Below, piece by piece: positions 6,775 to 11,290 of a stretch of DNA of 11,290 bases. Made by a program: the position numbers and the translations under genes. Origin of the DNA: Rubrobacter sp. (lineage in GTDB: Bacteria; Actinomycetota; Rubrobacteria; Rubrobacterales; Rubrobacteraceae); the NCBI GenBank assembly GCA_019247245.1, contig JAFAPF010000493.1, forward strand, positions 1 to 11,290, given 5' to 3'. A model generated the notes under the pieces. It was not told the DNA's origin. It searched no databases and saw nothing but the letters and a program-made list of their open reading frames with translations. Position 1 is the first letter of the stretch. Each line of letters starts with the position of its first letter.

Positions 6775-6788
6775 AGCGCCGCGATGCT

Positions 6789-6805
6789 CGCCAGAAAGTC
6801 TGGCG
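6789..6805. terminator. Hairpin between convergent genes, possible terminator
   Basis: CGCCAGA (6789-6795) pairs perfectly with TCTGGCG (6799-6805) around a three-base loop. It lies 15 bases after the phosphatase stop and 17 before the end of the convergent cold-shock gene. The plus-strand side is followed by a modestly T-rich stretch (GTAGTGTTGT), not a true T-tract, so it is a weak or bidirectional terminator at best. Confidence 0.5.
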
Positions 6806-6821
6806 GTAGTGTTGTCAGAGC

Positions 6822-7547
6822 CTACTCTACAAAGCGCACGCCGCGGGCATTCGGGCCCCGGTCGTTTCGACCAACCACATACTCGACTTGGCTACCAGAT
6901 TCTAACGCAGAGGGATCGCCGTCGACCTCGGAGTGGTGTACGAAGAGGTCCTCTCCAGTCGGCCGCACCAGGAAACCGTAACCTTTTTCAGGATCGAACC
7001 ACTTCACTCGACCTCGCTCCCGGTCCGACTCGGAGGCTGCAACCTCTGAGTCCGCGGTTGGTTTAGTAGCCTCCGCAGGCTTCGACGGAGCCGGTAGGGT
7101 TCCCGAGAACGTATCAACAGCAGGAATGGCGGCTTGCGAATCAGATCCATCACTAAAGCCCTCCAGCGAAGCGTCCTGAGAACCACTTCGCGAAGCGTAC
7201 TGGGCAGCCTCCAGTACTATTGAATCCTCGGCCACTTTGACCACAACCGAATCGACGTTTGTCCAGTGCTCCTTCCAGATCGGATCGTCCGCCACCGAAG
7301 GGTCGAACCACATGCCCCAGCCGTCGCGTTCACCATGGTCTAAGACGCCTTCAAAAACGCTCGCCGGCTCGCGCGTGCTACCCCTCTCGCGGCGATAGAT
7401 ATCGTTACGGGAGCGAAACGACTGTACACTAGAGGCGCTGGTACCCAGAGCATCGGCGATCCATTCGTCCGTCTTACCCGCGTCTACCCACTCTCGAATC
7501 TGTCCCATGTGTGGCTTGAGGGCGATGCGTTTCTTGGAATCCGTCAT
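6822..7547 (-). CDS. HTH / unknown middle domain / cold-shock domain fusion
   Basis: 241 residues in three parts. Residues 12-50 look like a helix-turn-helix (IREWVDAGKTDEWIADALG, then SASSVQSFRSRN). Residues 64-113 (FEGVLDHGERDGWGMWFDP ... VVVKVAEDSIVLE) form a strand-rich domain I do not recognise. A Ser/Ala/Pro-rich linker (115-177) leads to a complete C-terminal cold-shock domain (178-241) with KWFDPEKGYGFL holding the RNP-1 motif (188-193) and LFVHHSEV the RNP-2 motif (201-205). Ordinary bacterial Csp proteins are about 70 residues and consist of this domain alone; they bind single-stranded RNA or DNA. The N-terminal part would add double-stranded DNA binding, an inference from sequence pattern only. 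ATG 7547 follows AAGGAG at about 13 bases. An 80-base leader from a good upstream promoter is likely. Confidence 0.82.
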   Translation of the reverse strand: MTDSKKRIALKPHMGQIREWVDAGKTDEWIADALGTSASSVQSFRSRNDIYRRERGSTREPASVFEGVLDHGERDGWGMWFDPSVADDPIWKEHWTNVDSVVVKVAEDSIVLEAAQYASRSGSQDASLEGFSDGSDSQAAIPAVDTFSGTLPAPSKPAEATKPTADSEVAASESDRERGRVKWFDPEKGYGFLVRPTGEDLFVHHSEVDGDPSALESGSQVEYVVGRNDRGPNARGVRFVE

Positions 7548-7635
7548 AATTGCCGATGTCTCCTTATTACCTGTTGTCCGTCCTGCCGGTAAGGTGTGGA
7601 AAAGGCCGCTCTATGAATTATTAACTCTACTAGGT

Positions 7636-7664
7636 AACATACTACCATCGAAACCAATTTTCAA
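7636..7664 (-). promoter_or_regulatory. Candidate promoter of the HTH-cold-shock gene
   Basis: On the minus strand TTGAAA (7664-7659) and TATGTT (7641-7636) are exactly 17 bases apart. Transcription would begin near 7629, giving a leader of about 80 bases before ATG 7547. Long leaders are typical of cold-regulated csp transcripts, but I see no conserved cold-box sequence. Confidence 0.5.
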
Positions 7665-7779
7665 AGTGTTTCGCCCGGAAAGCTCGCACTGCTCTCTTCA
7701 GTGTCTATCACTTCATATCTTATACGGGTCACACGGAGATTGGGCCCCAGAGTCGACGAGGCTATTGGATCGGTGGTGG
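7665..7779. other. Spacer between two same-strand genes
   Basis: AT-richer than its neighbours. It holds no open frame of note and no clear terminator; the only small palindrome is GGGCCC around 7743. The separate promoter at 7636-7664 suggests the downstream gene can be transcribed on its own. Confidence 0.4.
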
Positions 7780-8781
7780 TTAAGTGACTTCGTCGCTGGT
7801 ACCAGGGGCTTCCTCTGGAGGCCTGACTTCGGGCGGAGCAGGAGTAGTCTTTTCTCCATTGCCTTCTTCTAGGACACTCGGGGCGTCTTTGGCCTGAGGA
7901 TCCTGGACCCTAGTGGGCTTTTCGCCCTGGGTCGCATCGTGTCGGGTGGCGCGGCGAGCGTTCCTGTCCTTGCTGGACGTAGGCCGCTTTTCGGCGTCCC
8001 CTACGGCCAGATCCGATGGCATATCTTGCCCGCCTCCCACGTCCCAAGCTTCGGGCGGGGGTTCAGGGAACTTAAGGCTATCTTCCAGTGCCAAATCGTA
8101 CAGCATCTCTCCCACGACCGGGGCCGGAAGCTCGAGGTGTAAGGCCAGGCTCTCGCCGGCGGCGAGAACAATGTAAACGTCACTAGCGGCCTCCTCAGCG
8201 AGAATACCTAAAGCAACGAGAACCCGGGAGACTCCATCGGACGTTACTAAAGTGTCGCCACCTGCAGCCACGCGCAGATATTGGATGAGCGGAAGGTTAA
8301 AACCCTCCACCACACCGACGATGGGTTCTGTCTCGTAGATACGCCGCCGAATAAAGAGCCGGGTGTCGTAGGAATCAGCCCAACGCCTCAAGACCTCACG
8401 TTCTTCCAAGTAATTGTACTGTGCCACGCGGTGCTGGAACTGTCCGAGGAGCTTACCGGTCATCGCGCGTAACTCCCCGCTGCCGAAAAACCACTCCTCG
8501 CCCTCGATGTTCATTATGCCGCTCAAACGCGGTATCGTCAGCTCCTCGTCTTCGTTCTCGAATATCTGCTCGAACCGGCGAACAAGACTTCGCACCTCCT
8601 CTACGGGATGACCGCTCTTCATCAATGCAGCCTCATAGATCACGAGTGCCGCTGTTTCGTGCGCTCTTGCCATCTCATCTACCCTGCGCACAGCCTTTTC
8701 GAGCCTCGAATCGTAATCCTCCAGGTTCTTCACCTTCCAGGCGGCTGCTTCAAGCAACCCGCCGGTTGCAAGATTCACCAT
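7780..8781 (-). CDS. Unrecognised protein with disordered acidic tail
   Basis: 333 residues, no known family that I can name. Residues 1-75 are helical and charged (possible coiled coil from about 18 to 50, LEDYDSRLEKAVRRVDEMAR). Residues 80-235 look like a folded domain with hydrophobic strands and helices, including GVVEGFNLPLIQYLRVAAGG (156-175), DGVSRVLVALGILAEEAA (182-199) and DVYIVLAAGESLALHLELP (201-219). From 236 the chain is rich in P, E, D, K and S and probably disordered. No membrane segment or signal peptide. ATG 8781 is chosen because AAGGGG lies five bases before it; GTG 8784 is one codon upstream. It precedes the HTH-cold-shock gene on the same strand, 232 bases away with a promoter between, so a functional link is only suggested by position. 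Confidence 0.75.
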   Translation of the reverse strand: MVNLATGGLLEAAAWKVKNLEDYDSRLEKAVRRVDEMARAHETAALVIYEAALMKSGHPVEEVRSLVRRFEQIFENEDEELTIPRLSGIMNIEGEEWFFGSGELRAMTGKLLGQFQHRVAQYNYLEEREVLRRWADSYDTRLFIRRRIYETEPIVGVVEGFNLPLIQYLRVAAGGDTLVTSDGVSRVLVALGILAEEAASDVYIVLAAGESLALHLELPAPVVGEMLYDLALEDSLKFPEPPPEAWDVGGGQDMPSDLAVGDAEKRPTSSKDRNARRATRHDATQGEKPTRVQDPQAKDAPSVLEEGNGEKTTPAPPEVRPPEEAPGTSDEVT

Positions 8782-8815
8782 CACAACCCCTTACTTACTC
8801 TTACAAATAGTGTAC

Positions 8816-8835
8816 ATGCTACCAATATACAGCAT
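8816..8835 (-). promoter_or_regulatory. Inverted repeat over a -10-like box
   Basis: ATGCT (8816-8820) and AGCAT (8831-8835) flank ten bases that contain TATATT on the minus strand (8829-8824), 43 bases upstream of ATG 8781. A second small palindrome, CTTCG-C-CGAAG, follows at 8836-8846. No -35 hexamer is convincing. This may be an operator for the 7780-8781 gene; chance is not excluded. Confidence 0.3.
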
Positions 8836-8846
8836 CTTCGCCGAAG

Positions 8847-9285
8847 TACCCAGCTGTCGTTACGATACATAATCTAATGGGCCATACAGGCCAGAAGCCG
8901 TCTGAACAAAGACGCTTTACAGCGGTGTTCACAATTATTGACTCGGTAGATAGAGGCAGGCGTAAATAGCCTTCTCGTACGGGTGCTCGGTGAGAGTGTC
9001 CTGTCAGCTACGTAAACCCGTATGCTTGCACCTTATGATGGGGTCAATATTTATGACCGACGCTGTAATTGCAGTTGGCTTGCTTAAAGCTCCTGCTTAA
9101 ACACCGGATCAATGCCAGACATCGACGGGTGAGGATCCTGGAGGGTCTCGCCTCCTCCCGTAATGCCGTCCACTTCTCGAGGTAGGTGAACAGCATTGTT
9201 TTGGTGTGTTTGAGGTTAGGTCACCCTCCATATCCTCGTTGTCCCAAAGAAACAATAGTCTGACGCTTTCCTGCAATCTCGCTTT
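8847..9285. other. Long gap with no convincing gene
   Basis: About 440 bases with stops in all frames and mixed composition. Two things stand out. First, a short minus-strand frame from ATG 9196 to TGA 9044 (50 residues, with LFTYLEKWTALREEA) has GC-rich third positions and may be a gene remnant. Second, an imperfect hairpin at 9125-9161 (ACGGG and CCCGT arms, then GAGG and CCTC) lies about 125 bases past the phosphoesterase stop, without a T-tract. A TTGACT at 8938-8943 has only a weak -10 after it and no gene downstream. Confidence 0.4.
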
Positions 9286-10626
9286 TCAGTTGCTGCCCGC
9301 TTGGGCTTGGTTCATCCGTTTAAGCGATACAACATTCTGTTCCAGGGAGGTGAGCGTATCGAAGACTTGAGCGCGCTGATCCAATGCCTTGAGCTCTGGT
9401 AAGAGGAAGATACGCTCCAGCATACCCTCTAAGGGGTTGACTTCTCTGACCAGAAGATCGTGGATGCCAGTCCCCCAATCGATGTCTGTGATTGGGGCAC
9501 CGGTGTAGGTGCCCCGAGCCATTGGAGGCTGATTAAAATCAAAACAATCATCCCAAATCCCCGGCGCTAGTTTCCATCTCGTACCCGAGTCCTCTCCAAA
9601 CTCCACTTGCCATCGTTCGCTAATGCTTTTCATCAGAGACGTGTGGTCAAATACGGTGTGGCAGGCGAATTTCTGCTTTGCATAAGGGCTAATGACTAGA
9701 GCGGGCACGCGAAAGCCCAAGGGATCGTCTTCGGGAGGATCTTCGAAAGCGTTGGGAGGCGGCACGTGATCATAGAATCCCCCGTTCTCATCGTAGAGGA
9801 TGAGGAGCGCGCTAGTCTCCCAGCTCTCGCTATTGGTGAGAGCATCCACTATCAATCCGACGAACTTCTGCCCGAGCCGGGGATCGTGAGAGGGATGATC
9901 ATCCGCAATCGAGAACGGAGGATCGATGACGCTCAAGGTAGGGAGGCGGTCTTCAACGCAATCAGCGACGAAGTCAACTACAGACGCGAAACTATGAATG
10001 GCGTGCTGAGCAGCAAATTTGTACCAAAAAGAGAGAAACGGGAGATCACAGAAATAGCATTTCCAGGTAAGATTGCTACCAGGAACCTCTGGATCTGGCG
10101 TATCTTCAAATGCGTTATAGAAGGGATTGGTCATAAACCCAGGGAAAGGAGGGAGTGATTGAGTGTCATTGTCGTCATCACGTTTGCCGGAATGAAGATA
10201 CTTACGGTTCGGCCAAGTGGAGCTGAGGAGCGAGGAGTGCCAAGCATCACAGACAGTGAATTGATCCGCGAGGGCATAATAAACGGGCAAGGTACTCCGA
10301 GTGTAATAGCCCATAGGAATGCTAGGATTTTCTGTTGGGTATTGAAGTTGGTACTGGCTAACGAAACCATCGTTTAGGCCAGCGTTGTAATCGCTGTGAG
10401 CAGCGTCCCAGCCATGGGGAGGATCGGGATACCCTGGTGGGGTGGCATCCATAGGCCATGAGGTAACTAGATTCCCGTTCTGGTCGGGGATCGCTGGCAA
10501 AGGATTGGGAAGGCCCGCCACGTCCGTACGTCCTTCCCCTTCCTGAGAAAGGGTGAGGCTTCCTAGGCAATGGTCAAATGAGCGGTTCTCCATCATGAGG
10601 ACGATAAGATGACGAACTTGATTCAT
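9286..10626 (-). CDS. Phospholipase C / acid phosphatase-type phosphoesterase
   Basis: 446 residues of the phosphoesterase family (pfam04185) that holds non-haemolytic phospholipases C and AcpA acid phosphatase. Signatures run in order: HLIVLMMENRSFDHCLG (6-22) with the metal-binding ENRSFDH, HGWD...NAGLNDGF (71-88), CDAWHSSLLSSTWPNRKY (126-143) with the likely nucleophile serine, ADDHPSHDP (241-249), and LYDENGGFYDHVPPP (277-291) with the second metal-ligand pair and DHTS (327-330). Substrates would be phosphate esters or phospholipids. There is no signal peptide or Tat motif: the protein starts five residues before the first strand, so it belongs to the leaderless subgroup or is exported another way. 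ATG 10626 follows TGAGG by five bases. Base composition is clearly lower in GC than the left half of the window, which hints at transfer. Confidence 0.88.
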   Translation of the reverse strand: MNQVRHLIVLMMENRSFDHCLGSLTLSQEGEGRTDVAGLPNPLPAIPDQNGNLVTSWPMDATPPGYPDPPHGWDAAHSDYNAGLNDGFVSQYQLQYPTENPSIPMGYYTRSTLPVYYALADQFTVCDAWHSSLLSSTWPNRKYLHSGKRDDDNDTQSLPPFPGFMTNPFYNAFEDTPDPEVPGSNLTWKCYFCDLPFLSFWYKFAAQHAIHSFASVVDFVADCVEDRLPTLSVIDPPFSIADDHPSHDPRLGQKFVGLIVDALTNSESWETSALLILYDENGGFYDHVPPPNAFEDPPEDDPLGFRVPALVISPYAKQKFACHTVFDHTSLMKSISERWQVEFGEDSGTRWKLAPGIWDDCFDFNQPPMARGTYTGAPITDIDWGTGIHDLLVREVNPLEGMLERIFLLPELKALDQRAQVFDTLTSLEQNVVSLKRMNQAQAGSN

Positions 10627-10840
10627 TAGGCCTCACAAACGCCGCAAAGGTTCTACAGTTCAGCTTCCCCTACTGAAGTAGTACCCCAAGAGCTGCTTCG
10701 GTAAAACGACTAGAGCAAGCAGGAGCGTCATCCGCAAATATTCGACAGCAATAGTCAGTGAAGTTCAGCCATCTTCAGCACCTGCCATGCCATTGAGTCC
10801 TGGCGTCCAACGAACCACCGATAGGGACTAATTATGTACC
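10627..10840. other. Spacer upstream of the phosphoesterase gene
   Basis: 214 bases with no credible gene. CTACT-GA-AGTAG near 10671-10682 is a small inverted repeat within a C-rich/G-rich frame, about 50 bases before ATG 10626, and might be a regulator site. No clear -35/-10 pair was found on the minus strand. Confidence 0.3.
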
Positions 10841-11290
10841 CTAAGGTGTAGCCTCTGCAGCCGCCGCTATCTGTGAAGCTTGATCTGCTGATGCTGCTCT
10901 CAGAAGTCGAGCTACCTCGGGAGATGGAGCTGAAGTAGCAGCCGAGTCTGCCGTTACTTGCCATTTATCTTTATCACTCTCACTCTGTAGCCACTTTGGC
11001 CCCCGAGTCCTACGAACAAGGCAGCGACGAATTGTGTGGCTGTCATGCCGAGTTGAGCTGAAGAATCCGTGGAGGTGGGTCCTCCGACCAGGTAATATCC
11101 ACTGTATAGGCTGTAATCTAGCCAAGCAGCTCCAGCCGCGAGGGCGCCGATAAACGCATGGTATATATAAGGCTGCGGTGGATTCAACCGGTCTGTGCAA
11201 CACGGTAGGGTTTTCGGTGTTGTCCGAATCGAAGGTGTGGGCGTGGCTAGGCTGGGTCGTCCAGCGTTGCCCGAGGTGCGCAAGAAGGAG
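10841..11290 (-). pseudogene. Frameshifted membrane protein gene, 5' end cut by window
   Basis: Three pieces join into one plausible protein. From the window edge the frame reads FDSDNTENPTVLHR; near 11188-11192 (ACCGG) one extra base moves to LNPPQPYIYHAFIGALAAGA and on through AWLDYSLYSG, a GG-rich loop and TATQFVAALFVGLGG; a base missing from GGGGG at about 10998-11003 then moves back to PKWLQSESDKDKWQVTADSA and a helical tail SPEVARLLRAASADQ, ending at TAG 10841. That predicts two membrane helices with a short loop and a cytoplasmic tail. I do not recognise the family. The gene lies upstream of the phosphoesterase on the same strand, with 214 bases between. Both indels sit at short homopolymers, so assembly errors are possible. 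The start is outside the window. Confidence 0.55.

Noticed and set aside
9125..9161. Imperfect hairpin as the phosphoesterase terminator
   Set aside because: It is about 125 bases past the stop, has an internal loop, and no run of T follows on the minus strand.
9766..10158. Plus-strand open frame of 130 codons inside the phosphoesterase gene
   Set aside because: It is the antisense of a gene with clear catalytic motifs and shows no recognisable protein features.
1..11290. CRISPR array, defence island or biosynthetic cluster
   Set aside because: I found no regularly spaced repeats, no nuclease or effector families and no synthase domains; the intact genes are mostly housekeeping or unknown.

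Overview
The window looks like chromosomal DNA of a high-GC, thermo- or stress-tolerant actinobacterium. Rubrobacter or a near relative is my best guess, inferred from codon use, frequent GTG/TTG starts and the mix of families; no marker gene proves it. I see no rRNA, tRNA, CRISPR array or complete insertion sequence.

Layout. (1) 3-361, plus strand: a decayed small gene with two nonsense changes and a frameshift. (2) 539-3634, minus strand: a compact run read from right to left, PrsW-type membrane protease, MobA (molybdenum cofactor guanylyltransferase), a YdcF/DUF218 protein, then an EamA/DMT-type transporter broken by two one-base indels. (3) 3761-5143, plus strand, divergent from prsW: a flavin-reductase-domain protein, a RidA-like pseudogene starting at its stop codon, and a small CPYC glutaredoxin. 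The theme is flavin, thiol and reactive-metabolite housekeeping, but the RidA member is dead. (4) 5140-6000, minus: a protein of unknown function whose stop codon shares the same CTAG as the glutaredoxin stop. (5) 6112-6774, plus: a histidine phosphatase. (6) 6822-8781, minus: a three-part HTH / unknown / cold-shock-domain protein and, upstream of it, an unrecognised protein with a long acidic, proline-rich tail. (7) 8785-9285: about 500 bases with no convincing gene. (8) 9286-10626, minus: a phosphoesterase of the phospholipase C/acid phosphatase type, lower in GC than the left half. (9) 10841-11290, minus: a frameshifted membrane protein that runs off the window.

The most unusual intact gene is the HTH-to-cold-shock fusion with its long leader. 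The most striking window-wide pattern is lesions: about eight one-base indels, nearly all at short homopolymers, plus three in-frame stops where glutamine codons are expected. Either the assembly has homopolymer errors or the region is decaying. The nonsense changes argue that at least the first gene and the RidA gene are truly dead. I found no convincing new defence or biosynthetic system.
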